From positions 868,001-932,000 of the forward strand of contig JAYXKI010000016.1 in the NCBI GenBank assembly GCA_037892935.1: a DNA stretch of 64,000 nt, read 5' to 3'. This document shows positions 36,666 to 47,470 of this stretch, one piece after another. A program made the position numbers and the translations under genes. This DNA is from Phlebopus portentosus (taxonomy: Eukaryota > Basidiomycota > Agaricomycetes > Boletales > Boletinellaceae). Position 1 is the stretch's first letter. The number at the start of each line of letters is the position of its first letter. The notes under the pieces are model-generated. The model saw nothing but the letters and a program-made list of their open reading frames with translations, ran no database searches and was not told where the DNA came from.

Positions 36666-37932
36666 CTAGTGAGGCGCACCGTTTAATAGCAAACTCTGCG
36701 AGTCGAGCATGATCTTGTTGCCAGATGTAGCAAGTAGATTCGCAATATCCCTCGCGGCCTCAAGTCGACGCAGTTCAAGGAAGCCCTTGTTTTGTCTCAT
36801 AGCTTCACCAATGAGTTCAGCACTCTTCGCTTCACCCTGTGCACGGACGATGATTGACTGACGCGAAAGCACATTAGTTTTCTGTCAAGTGACTAAACTT
36901 CAATCTCGTACCTGTTTCTCTTGAATCGCTTGATCGACCAGGAATGCTGCACGAAAGGCCGTTTGTTGGGCAACCTGAATAGCAGCACATCAGCTCCGGT
37001 ATTCATGAGATCGTTGAAAACAAAAATTCGCCTGCTTCGCCTCTACTGCATGGGTGAATTCAGGAGAAAAGGCAACGTGGGTAATCGAAACATCATCCAG
37101 CACAAGATTAAACCTCAGAGCTCTCTTCGTCAAGTTTTCTCGTACTAGTCGAGAAACCTACACATAGTTAAGTCAAATCCTCAAGAGAACTATGAAGTCC
37201 AACGAAGGCTTACATGTTCACGTTGAGTAATAAGCTGGCTGGCGTTGAACTGGGCAACAACGGCTTTCAACACTTCGTTCACAATGGAAGGCAAAACTCG
37301 CTCGTCGTAGTCTTGACCAAGTTCGCGAAATATTTGGGGAAGCTGTTGTATGGACGGCCGTGATAGGACACGACAGGTGATGTTGACCATCTGCAGGTCT
37401 TAGGACATCAAACGAGGAGACGATAAGTCCAATGAGAAACCGAGCATCAGCAACTATTTACCTTTAGTGCCTGTGAGACTCGCGATGTTCCGCGGCTTCG
37501 CGCGAATATCGAAAATAATCGGTGTCTCGAGCCAAGGTATCTACAGCGTTTCATTAAACCTAACCCTTGAGGAAACGAGAGGTGTGGGATGCACACCCTG
37601 ATATGTGTTCCTTCAGGATATATTGTTTGCGTTAGGCCGTGTATCCTGAACAAAGCCTCAGCTACCCCACGAAGCTCGTGTGAGCCAATATGGAGACGTA
37701 CCTTGAGTATTTTATCGCACGATGACCGCCGTCCACTAGACTCATATTTGCAGTTCAACAACAATAGCCTTCTCAATAGAGGACTTCAACACGACGCACC
37801 GTTGTACAGACTAGCATTCACCAAAACAGCGCCTGCACCAAGTGCAATGAGCCATCCCACTCCTCCAGCTGCTCCTGGTCGACCCTTGGGCATACGCAAT
37901 TCTACATTATATCTCCTAAATGGATCGCTCAT
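36666..37932 (-). CDS. PHB2: Prohibitin-2 (PHB2)
   Basis: Inner mitochondrial membrane scaffold forming ring complexes with PHB1 and controlling m-AAA protease and cristae. The start [20 protein letters not shown] leads to the single membrane anchor [20 protein letters not shown]. The SPFH domain follows: [95 protein letters not shown] and [20 protein letters not shown]. The C-terminal coiled coil includes [20 protein letters not shown] and ends LLLNGAPH. All joins inspected are in phase. Length near 310 residues matches PHB2 rather than PHB1 (which lacks this length of tail). The 364-base gap to the MSH5 start holds the MSH5 promoter. Confidence 0.94.
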
Positions 37933-38257
37933 GATATCGATATCTCCGAGTCCAGAATATTAGAATGGTGTTGACTGGACACGGACAAGTGTCGTCAAAT
38001 GAAAATCCAAATCGCCTTTCACCGACCACTGACGCGAATCGATTAGGTAAGCGCACTTTGACAATCCGGTCGGCTGGTAACGACTAAAAATTGTTCTCAT
38101 CGCTGAACTGCTCAAAGGTAAACGAATTCGGGTTTATTCATGATACTAAGTACATCTCTAACTGTTTATCTATTAAATCAGGATATCTACTGAAGACAGA
38201 AAGTACCAGACATTAATCTCAAACTTAACCAACCTGTGACAAAGAAAAGCGGAGGAC

Positions 38258-39386
38258 TTAAGAACTTTCAGTAGTCCCGTCCGTAGGGAAAGCATTTCCG
38301 TGAGCATCTTTAATCCACTGCAAGCCTGCATGAAGATACTAGTCGCAAGCGGAAATCATCCGTTAGAGCTCAAGACCAGTTATCCAAAGAAGTGAATTGT
38401 TCGTACCTCCAAAACCATAGCACCGGCATTCTACCCCTTCTGCTTCGCCTGCGAACGAGCGTCTTTGGCTCATGTAGCTATCGCCTGCGTCCGTGGCAAT
38501 CCCAGGTTTTCCGATGACGATTTTAATCAGATCTACGCCCGACTCGGAAATCTCGAATACTGATGCTTTCGATGCAGCCTTTGATTTAGTTAGCAGAGTG
38601 GTACAGTCAGTGTAGTCTTGTTCTCTTATCGAGTTAGTCAGGTACGTTTTCGGAGTACAAAGAAGGTACTTACGGTTGTAGGATTGCATGTTATACTATG
38701 AAAAATGGCGACGGACAACATCAATATTGATCGGGCGTTCTTCCTGAATGAAGCACAAAAGGTCTTACCCAATCAATCATGTCGCCAACACTCTTATGAA
38801 CGGTCAAATAAGCGCCACTCTTCGAAATTTGAAGGAGAACCAAAGGTGTAATAGCTGCCCATATTGACTAAGCACCGATCCATCCACATTATCCTGAATA
38901 AAAGAGAATATCACTTACGAGCATGCGTCAATATATACTGCCCCTATGGGAGCCGCTCTCTCAACGTCTCCGTAAAATTACTCAGCCACTCCTCAGCTGG
39001 TCCATCCTTCTTGCCCATAGCGTCAAAATCCTCATTATCCACATCAATCCCGTCCAAATCATACTGCTTCACCACCCGGCCATATCATTGAATGACAAGC
39101 TACAGATGCCCACCGTCAGAGTGACATTGAGTGCTTAATCCTGAAAATAGAAGACATTATCTGAGGTCCGGAAAGAGATCCACCAGCCGGACACGTTCCA
39201 CCAGTCGGAGTACTACCAGAAGAGGTCGATTTATCGCCTCTCGACGGAGACGGACTCGAAGAGAGGGCACTATCTGTTGTTGTTGAAGGTAGGTAGGTTG
39301 CTATCACTACTACAGCTGGAAGGAATGCTAGCGACCAGATAGGAAAAGGAGAGAAGGACGAGAGCAGCAAGAGCCTTGAAATGCAT
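38258..39386 (-). pseudogene. Broken GH18 chitinase gene
   Basis: Minus-strand paralogue of the intact chitinase at 61.7-63.2 kb. The N-terminus is kept: MHFKALAALVLLSFSYLVAS signal peptide and a Ser/Thr-rich linker. The part corresponding to the first half of the barrel (from FVIYADKWDSNG to about VSAFGATELP) is missing. The catalytic motif survives as DGIDVDNEDFDAM, but a TAG stop follows at the position of LPQGKY (LP-stop-GQYILTHA). Downstream pieces match well: TVHKSVGDMIDW, REQDYTDCTTLLTKSKA, SVFEISESGVDLIKIVIGKP, and LQWIKDAHGNAFPT near the end. A deletion plus a nonsense codon make it non-functional. Confidence 0.85.
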
Positions 39387-40313
39387 AGTGATGAAAATAA
39401 TATGTATGTACATAGATTGGGAACTTTCGCCAGGTCTGCGTGTTTGCAACGGGCGCTCAAACCTGCCAGCAATAGAGCAGAAGGTCGCTCAGTAGACCGG
39501 ATTGTTTCCGAGGCAAACCAGTTGCAGCCAGAGCATGAAACACCTCGAAGTAGCGCAGAGTGCCATTCAGAGGATTCCCGTCAGAATCGCTTCCGGACAC
39601 TAGAGCAAACCATGAGGACCAACAGCAGGGGAGGAAATAACAAAGAGTGCGAAAGACTCCTCTCGGAACTGCGATGAAGAGTCATCTTGCAGCCCAAGCA
39701 TAGAAGGTTGCGCAAAGCAGACACGGAATAGGTCAGATACATACCGTATATGAAAGGCAGCGAAGAAACATCCTAGTCGAGATGAAAGACCGGCTGAATC
39801 AATTCTCGTTCGAGACAAACGTTCATCTGAGAATACGCAAGTATAAATACACACTTGAGTCGACCCATACCGAAATGAAAAGAGATGGAAAATCTTTGCG
39901 AATGCATCAGAACGGCCGAACGCAGTTGCGCTGACGCCTCATCTCCAGTATAGGCAACCGCGTACGGCGAATTCTTGCCGCTCCGAGTATGTAACTACTT
40001 CCAAATAAAGCCGAATGGACCAGGTTCGTCTTGCAACCCAGTCGGGGGTAGAGTAAAGTCAGGCTGCGAAGAATTACCATTGACGAGGGATGTACGAATG
40101 GTCGTTAAGCCGGGAGTAGACTGCACGACGATCCTTGAGAGCTTCCAAGCCGTTCAAGTTACGCGACTCGTCGATACAGTCAAATTTCCCGGAAAATGAA
40201 CATGCGCTGATATATATATATACATCAGTCCCCGCATGCACGCAATCGTCATTCGCGTTCTTCATATTATCTTCAAAAATAGAACCGTCCCCTAATTATC
40301 CGTAGGAATGATA
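39387..40313. other. Intergenic region upstream of the broken chitinase
   Basis: Contains GTATAAATAC at 39841-39850 and TATATATATATAC at about 40211-40223. No supported gene. The left part would be the promoter of the former chitinase gene. Confidence 0.35.
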
Positions 40314-42277
40314 TTAAAATCCAGGATCCCCGCACGTCGAGTTCCACGTCGCATCTCCCCATTTCACACTCCTGATCTCAGCCGTAGCCTGGACGAACGC
40401 GTCCAGCTCGCACGCGCCCGTCCTCCCATCTGCTGTACACAAAGGAGCAAGAGAGAAAGGTGCGCCGTTCAGTAAGAGACGGACTTTCGTTCTGCGCACG
40501 GACGAGAACAATTAGTGATTTAGCCCAAGTCAGAGCGAGGAGAATGAGATTTTTTTTTGGGACGTACGAAGACTCCCCGCAGGACCATTTCTCCCACACC
40601 ATCATCGCTCCGAACGGTACCTGGAACGTTGTTCGCCATTTTCGATTTGGGTTCGGAGGACCAGTCGTTGGGAAGCTGTCATCTCTGTTGTCATCCGAAT
40701 AAAGAGGAATAATCAGAAACGCTCAGGGATAAAATGTAAATAGGCGTACTTGGCCAAACCCAAGGCAGTAAGTGCCATATCGATGGTCGTATCGTGCCCG
40801 AATTCGAGGTATGTTTTGTTAGCGCTGGAATTCGTCATTCTATTTCCCCAGAGAAATTTTCATTTCAGTAAATTTTAGAAGCAGCGTTGTGTCCATACTG
40901 ACCGGTCGATTAAGTTGTTCACGAAAAGTGATCTGAGAAAAATCAACATAACATTAGACGGAAATCTAAAGCCCATATTCCGAGGGATCTTTTATTATGC
41001 TCACCCGAGGATAGGACCCATATTACCAGGAAGGCCGTATCCAAAAGCACCTCGCATTAAAACATCAAGTCTTGACGACATAGAAAATCAGAAAGGAAAC
41101 CAAGGAGGAGAGGACACGCGACGTACTCGTACTCAAAGTTCTTAATCTCGGTCGGTGTAAACACATCGCACCACGTCGTATTCCCGAACGCCGCAAGTTC
41201 ATACGCGCAGGCATACAGTGCCCCGTGAACCTAAGAAACGAACATTTCGCTGAGAATTCGTCAAACGAATCACCAGAAGCCGCACATCATCCGTAGATAG
41301 CTCTACAGGCGAGAGTATCCTGTTGAACCGCTTCACGATGGGCGGAAGGTAGATGTTCCCCCACTGCGTGACGGGGTCCGCACCAAAGTCATAACTCCAT
41401 TCGGGGCACGTATCCATCGGGGTGACTAAAATTCAAATATACATATATTATTTTGCGGTAAACGAAACAAGGAGAAAGAAACATACTGGAAGAAATGGTG
41501 ACATTATCCTCTTCGATGAGCGAAAGCGTCGAAATATCGAACTGGTACCGTCCAAAGAGGCCTGCGCGGAACCATTCTGCGCATTCGACGACCTGTACAG
41601 AATCCAGTTCTTAGTTCAAGCTTTTGAAAATAGAAGATATAGAAACGCACTCGGTCTTGATTGCCAACTAAGAGTTGCTCGAACGGCATATCAGGGTAAG
41701 CTAATCGGAACCTACGAGCGCAAGACAATAATAATAATAATAAATCAGCATTTGTACAACAACCTTAACAAAAGAAAATGAATACCTACCAAACACCATG
41801 ATCAAAACACTCCCTCCTGCCCACCGCAGTCAAGTTATCCGATCCAAGTACATTACTCCATCTCTCCGGTCCCTGAACAAAACTCCATTCCTCCGGTAAC
41901 GTGCCTTCATCCAAAAGCGACGTGACATTCGGCGCGTTCAGCACATCAGACAGGTTCTGCGTGAACACGACTTCTGTTGCGAGCGGTTGACGCGAACCGT
42001 GGCGTTGCATCTATATATGCAAGTATGTAAGCATTTCATGCTTAGTCATAATTGATTAAGGACGTACGAGGTGAACCTGCTCCAATGTGCACTCCTCTGG
42101 CATGCCCGTCCCCAGTCCGCCTACGAGTCCTCCAGCAGCCTTGGGTGTGAAGAACGGCGAGAGGTTACCAAGGCTCTTGCGCACGTCGAACGGCGGTGCA
42201 GCTTGTACCGCCTGAGTCTGCAGAAGTAATGCGAGCATCGCAACCGCGAAGAACGCGAGTGTCTTCATGCTGCGCAT
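40314..42277 (-). CDS. Secreted histidine acid phosphatase (phytase-like)
   Basis: Extracellular or periplasmic acid phosphatase of the histidine branch-2 family, which includes fungal phytases. The start reads MRSMKTLAFFAVAMLALLLQ followed by TQAVQA, a clear signal peptide with cleavage near APPF. The mature part has LGNLSPFF, then ECTLEQVHLMQRHGSRQP with the catalytic RHGxRxP signature after an intron. Later blocks are DMPFEQLLVGNQDRVVECAE, MDTCPEWSYDFGADPVTQWG, HGALYACAYELAAFG and YLEFGHDTTIDMALTALGL, the HD motif supplying the proton donor. The C-terminus ends STCGDPGF with Cys pairs likely in disulfides. N-glycosylation sites are frequent. A ATG nine bases on (42268) is an alternative start. 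Whether phytate is the substrate cannot be decided here. Confidence 0.9.
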
Positions 42278-43528
42278 GACCGTCAACATTCCCGTCTCGT
42301 CGTTTTCCACCTTAGCAGAATAGGCTAGCCTTGCCACTGGCAACGAGCAGCGAGCAGTACACCTGCGCACGTCGAGAGAACAGAACGAGGACCTCGGGGG
42401 GACGAAGAAACCCGACACTAGTACTTCTGTCTTGTTTCAACTTATAACTGTGCCCATGCCCGTGCCTTCGATATAAATACCTCCCTTCTCCCTTCTCCCA
42501 AACCGAACAGATAGATAGAACGCAGGGCTGTCAATGCCAATCAGAATCAGGCGAACCAAAACCCGCGGTTTCGGACGCGGCTTAATACCTTTACCTTTAT
42601 CTCCCCATGAGTAAGTAAGTACTTACATTCCTTTCCTTTTCAAATGCAAGCAAACACCAAACACTCCGTACGCATGCATGCGCGCTGATCGTCAGGATGC
42701 ACATGGTTCGTCCTAGCCAAGGGACTGGGAGGGAGAGATAAGTGTATCAATATAAAATGATACGTATATTTGAGAGTGGATATGTGTGATATGCCATGAA
42801 TTCGAGTGATTTTTTTTCTTGGGCTTTCGGAATGTTCGAACGTTCGTCTCCCGATCAACACCTATCGTTGTTTGAGGAAAGAAAGATCACACGTGAGTTC
42901 GTGATCAGCGGTTTCGAATCTGTGTGTGTGCAATAATTCTATTCGCGAGAGATAAGATTAAGATTCAGATGAGATGAGATCGATACAAAAGTAGTCATGA
43001 ATGATAACATTCCACTGATATATTCAACATCAACGTCGACTCAGACAGCAAGTGAAAACAAGAAGAAAAAGCTTCCTGGGAACTTGAATGGTGTACATAC
43101 ATAGTAAGCCATAAACAAAAAAAAAAGTTGCTGTAACTTGAATGCAAGATAAGAGAAAGAATAGAATAGTCAGTCAGTAGCATGAAGAAGAGCGGTGCAC
43201 AGCTTATGTCAAAAAAAAACATTGAAGAGAGAAGTGAGAAACCTCTATATGATGCACAATGAAATGAGAAAAATGAAGGTAGATAGAAAGATGGGCCGTG
43301 CCCAGATTGACAGACAGAGATAGCAGAGTCGTGAACTTGAGACAAGAAGGCAAGGGAAAGCAAGAACTGAAGAAAGCGAGAGTTTGAGTATGGTATCCGA
43401 TGATTCGATTCCGATCCCAGTCCCAATCCAATTTTGTCAGTCGTCCATCAGCCAGTGATTATCCGCCATTCCCGGGTGTAGAGTGTGCGGCAAGAAACCT
43501 CCGTTCCCATCCACCTACGTAACCCAAT
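42278..43528. other. Intergenic region, phosphatase promoter and F-box gene 3' flank
   Basis: No gene supported. The left part holds GATATAAATACC at about 42469-42480, a TATA-like element in AT-rich DNA on the plus strand (reads GGTATTTATATC on minus). The right part is A/G-rich on the plus strand with many short homopolymers, which looks like a 3' flank of the F-box gene. Confidence 0.35.
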
Positions 43529-46356
43529 CTAAACAGCAAACCCACCCTCGCCCCAGTACGTCTGCTCCGCCTCCCTCCTTACGCGCACCTCCGAAACGTA
43601 CATCCGCAGCCACGCGATCATCTCTTTGCTAATCTGCGGGCAGCGCGTCAGGTCGACGACGCGTATCCTGCGGGGGAAGCTCGAGTCCGAGTCCGAGTCC
43701 GAGTCCGTCTTTGAGAGATGCAGCGCCGCTACTGGTCCGACTGACTCGTGACGATGCAGCTGCAGACGAAGAATGGTGCTGCTGCTGCTGAGCAGCGTAG
43801 CCACTCGCGCTACTCCCATTCCCCGCACCCGAGCTAGAAATAGAATAAACGCCCTTCGTCCTCGACCTAGCGCTCGCCGGCCCTAACAGCCTCGCACTCG
43901 CGCTATCCGCAACCGGTAAACGCGCCTCCACAAGCGCGCGGAGCGCGTCCCACGAGAGGGCACTGCACCCGTCGAAGGAGAGCGTGTCGAGTAAGGGGCA
44001 GATCCATTCGTTCGCGTTCATGTTCGTGTGCTGCGAGGTGGGGGTTGATAGACCCTAAATAGCGAAAGAAAGCAGTCAGTTATCAGATTGCGTTAGAATT
44101 GTTATAATTTCGTTTTTAGATAGAAGAGAAGCCGTACGTTTAGGAAACTCGCTGACACGTCTTCGACGTCGACCAGCTCCAGACTGCGTAATGTCGGGAA
44201 ACGTCGCAGGAGTCTGACGAGTCTCAGCTCGTTGAACAGACAGCTCTCGATCCTCAGCGCTTTCAGCGGCAGACCCGTCCTAAACATCATCCCCATTTCC
44301 TCCTGACCCGTCCAACTTCCACTCCCACTTCCACTCATCCTTCCTCTGCTCGTTCTTCTCCCAGGAACCGGGACCTCCACCTCATCCCTCTCCCACTCCG
44401 CCGGAATCGAGCAAGCTTGTCGCTTAAGATGTGCAAACGCAGGCGTCAAGTTATCCAGATACGCGAACTCGAGCCGCTCGAGTGCTGGGAAGGACATATG
44501 TGCGAGTAGCGCCGTCGTGCGGAGTTGCCCGGAGTAGTAGAACGATGCGGATTTGAGACGCGGGAGGTGCACCATCTCGCTTTCTCGTGGGTAGGCTGTA
44601 TGCGAATGCGCGTGTGCATGGGCGTGTACGTGATGCGAGTGGGAGTGAGAATGTGAATGGGATCGCGAGGACTTGCTCGAACCGTCGAAATCATAACACG
44701 CACAACTCTCATTCGTACTTCCAACAATCTCGCCTTCCACGTCCGACATATTCCTCAACGCGAGCTCCTCAAGCGTCGGACAAGCTCTCAGCACCTCCAC
44801 GAGCGTCCTCGCGCCCGGCGCAGCGCCGTTCCAGAATCCACCGAGCCGCAGGACGGTAAGGCCTTGCATCAGGGGTCCGCCCCACCCCGCGTCGAACGAC
44901 GTCAGCGCGCACTTGCGCAAGCGCGGAGTATGCCCGCCGAATAACTGCGCCCCGGCATCTTCGTCCATGAACGCGTTCAGGCTCAGCGGGGCGTGTCTCC
45001 GCGACCGCGAGCTCGACGAAGCAGAGCGTGAGACCCCAACCGAGTCGTGCATGACGTGATGCACTTGCACGGCTAGCACCTCGAGCAAGGGTGCTGCGTC
45101 CGTGCATTGCGAGAGTGCCGCCGCTGCGTGCGCGTGTGTGGGCACGGCGAGGCGGAACGAGCGCCACCGCCAGAGGGCCGGCTGGAGGACGTCCATCGCG
45201 TGCACGACCGTCTCGATTATCGCTTTCCCACTCCCTCCCTGTCCACCGCCACCGCGCAGCGGCATCGGCACGGCCGCCTCAGGATCCACACTCGGGCTGA
45301 ACTGGATCGTAATATCCAGCGGAACAGCGCGCGAACGCGCAGCTTGCGCCTCGCCTTGGGCAGGCTCGCGGGGCTGTCGATGAGGATGCGGGACCACAGC
45401 ACGGGCGTGTTGAGCGCGACGTCCGTCCACGTCTTGCACACCCGCATCAGCGTCGAGAGCAGCACCGCGTCCTCCGCGTCCGCGCTGTGCACCCCGATCT
45501 CGAAGATCGCGCCGAGCAACTCCCGGGGGAGGCGGTGCACGGGGACCTGTTGGCGCACCGCGTTCTCCAATTTCGTCTCGAGCCGCTGTTTCTCGAACTC
45601 CAGACTCGCCATCTGCGACTCGAGCGAGCTCAGCGCCTCGCGCAGGTGCGGGATCGAATCGGGGTGGTTATACCCATTGCTATAACAGTTGTTAATATTA
45701 ATATTAATATTATTATGGCCTCGCGTCGCTGCTTCTTCGCCGGGATTCCTTCTGCGCGAAGCCGAAGCTGGCGCCGGATATGGACTAGACCCAGCCTGAT
45801 TAATGGATTGCCGGCGAGACCGAGTGCGTGAGGACGATGACGAAGAGGGCGGTGTCGTCGTCGGCGTGGAGGGGGCCGTCGCTGTCGTCGTAGACGCCCT
45901 GCGATGGAGCTGGAGTGCGGGCTCCTGTCGATAGAAATATGATGCGCTCCCTCCGTATCCTCTAGAGCTGCCTGAGCTGCTACTCGTGCTGCTGCTTTCG
46001 CCCCGCCGCATAGCGGGTGCCATCGGAACTTTCCTCTCTTCCCTTTCCCTCACACGTTCCCTTTCTCTTTCCTTCTCCCTCTCCCTCTCGATAATAACTT
46101 CCTTTTCGTTCTCACCGTCGAAACTCTTCGACGATCGATTGCTCGCCGCACTGGACGCGCTGGAGCGTACACTAGGGACCTGCAGCTGCACGGGTATAGG
46201 CATATGGGGCATCGCAAATGTCGACGCTTTCGAGCGAAGCGGCGAGGAGGGGGAGGATGGCCTGAAATACACCGGCGGGATCGTCCGCATGTTGCTCGAA
46301 GTGCCTGTATCTACGCTCATCGCCTCGTCGGGGTATGCAGAGCTGTACCGGAGCAT
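43529..46356 (-). CDS. Large F-box/LRR-like protein with His-Ser/His-Ala and Arg-Glu dipeptide runs
   Basis: Basidiomycete F-box-type protein. The N-terminal ~230 residues are disordered, with an Arg-Glu run (EREREKERERERVREREE) and poly-Ser. A coiled coil (REALSSLESQMASLEFEKQR) precedes the F-box HRLPRELLGAIFEIGVHSAD and CKTWTDVALNTPVLWSRILI. Leucine-rich repeats follow (LLEVLAVQVHHV, LRKCALTSFDAGWGGPLMQG, GLTVLRLGGFWNG, PTLEELALRNMSD, LPRLKSASFYYSG, ALERLEFAYLDNLTPAFAHL, LKALRIESCLFNELRLVRLL, PTLRSLELVDVEDVS), interrupted by a His-rich run near 44590-44665. The end RIRVVDLTRCPQISKEMIAW is a typical terminal repeat. The frame shifts by one base near 45329-45342 with no room for an intron. 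The last frame change near 43750-43800 is explained by a 64-base GT-AG intron. Confidence 0.72.
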
Positions 46357-47470
46357 GCACCGGTCCGATATATATAGCGATCAAAATCGTTTTTCAGGCG
46401 GTTCCTCAAGAATGCTGAGCACCGTCGCCTCTCAGGACAAAGGGAGGAGACGAGGACGAGGGCGGGGACGAGTCCAAATATGCGGCTCGGCTCTTTCTAC
46501 AACGCAGATACCTATATACGCGGTGGTTTCAGCACGGCTCAAAGCTCGTCGGATGAAAGAACAAAAGAGAAAAGGGGGGAGGAGGGGAAGATGACTGACT
46601 TTGGATAGAGAGAGAGAGAGAATGAATGAGAGCGTGTATGAGAAGAGTGGGTTGGCTTGCCTGTAGGCTGGGCTGGGCTGGGCTGTGTGCTGTTATTGCC
46701 TCGCGCAGACGGTCGGAACCCGCTGGCCGGAAACGAGTCCCAGCACGAGGCAGGCAGAACCACCACCACCAGCTTTGTTTGTTAGAAATATTAATAAATG
46801 TTATTATTATTATTATTATTACAAGAATAAGGACAAAGCAAAGTACAATGCTTGCTTTTGCCTGCTTACTTACTTATGTGATTCGCCTGAGCTGGCGGAG
46901 GTTGACGTACCGTATGTACCAACGGTTGTAGTCCTTCCTTGCGAGATGATGGGCAGACGAAGGAGGGATGAAATAGGGCATGGCGAGTGCAACGAGTATT
47001 CTGGGTCGAGTATTAGTATGCGGGAGTGCTGCTGGTGCGTTCTGTTCTGTTCTGGCTACGGCTGGCACGAGGCGATGGGGATACGGATTCTTGGGAGATG
47101 GTGAGGGACACGAGGCAGCTCTCCCTGGCCTCGCTCGAGTACACGAGGTCTCTTCCCTGGCCTCGAGTCACAAACTCGGCTTTTTTCTTCTTTTTCTTTT
47201 TCTTTTTCTTTCTACATTCTTACCAGCATTGCTACACCCGAGTTCAATATAGAAAGTAGAATAGTCGATAATTGTTGCTTTGATAAAAGGAACGCTCAAA
47301 GAAAAGGAAACAAACACGGCCAAACAGGGATCGTCCCCCTTACTCAATCCGGCCTGCAATGCTTCCTTCCTTCCTTCTCGCTCGTCAAGTCCCCGCCGCG
47401 GAACTCAGCTTATCGATATCACCACGTTCCCTTTCATTACATTCTGCTAATGTATTATAAATGTATTCAT
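46357..47470. other. Repeat-rich intergenic region
   Basis: Holds the promoter of the F-box gene and the 3' flank of the PQ-loop gene. Simple repeats are frequent: a GA run near 46609-46621, four GGCTG-type units near 46668-46685, and a TTA run near 46799-46820. T-rich runs of TTTTTC lie at 47180-47215. No supported gene. Confidence 0.4.
46799..46821. repeat. TTA microsatellite
   Basis: About seven perfect trinucleotide units (TTA/ATT) in the intergenic region upstream of the F-box gene. Confidence 0.8.

Noticed and set aside
38864..39138. Plus-strand frames opposite the broken chitinase
   Set aside because: They are antisense of the DGIDVDNEDFDAM region and show no family match.
42640..43431. 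Several minus frames rich in Phe, Leu and Ser
   Set aside because: Come from A/G-rich 3' flanking DNA read as T/C-rich codons; no conserved sequence.
44446..45685. Long frames on both strands in the GC-rich F-box gene
   Set aside because: High GC lowers stop frequency; the frame encoding leucine-rich repeats is clearly the real one.
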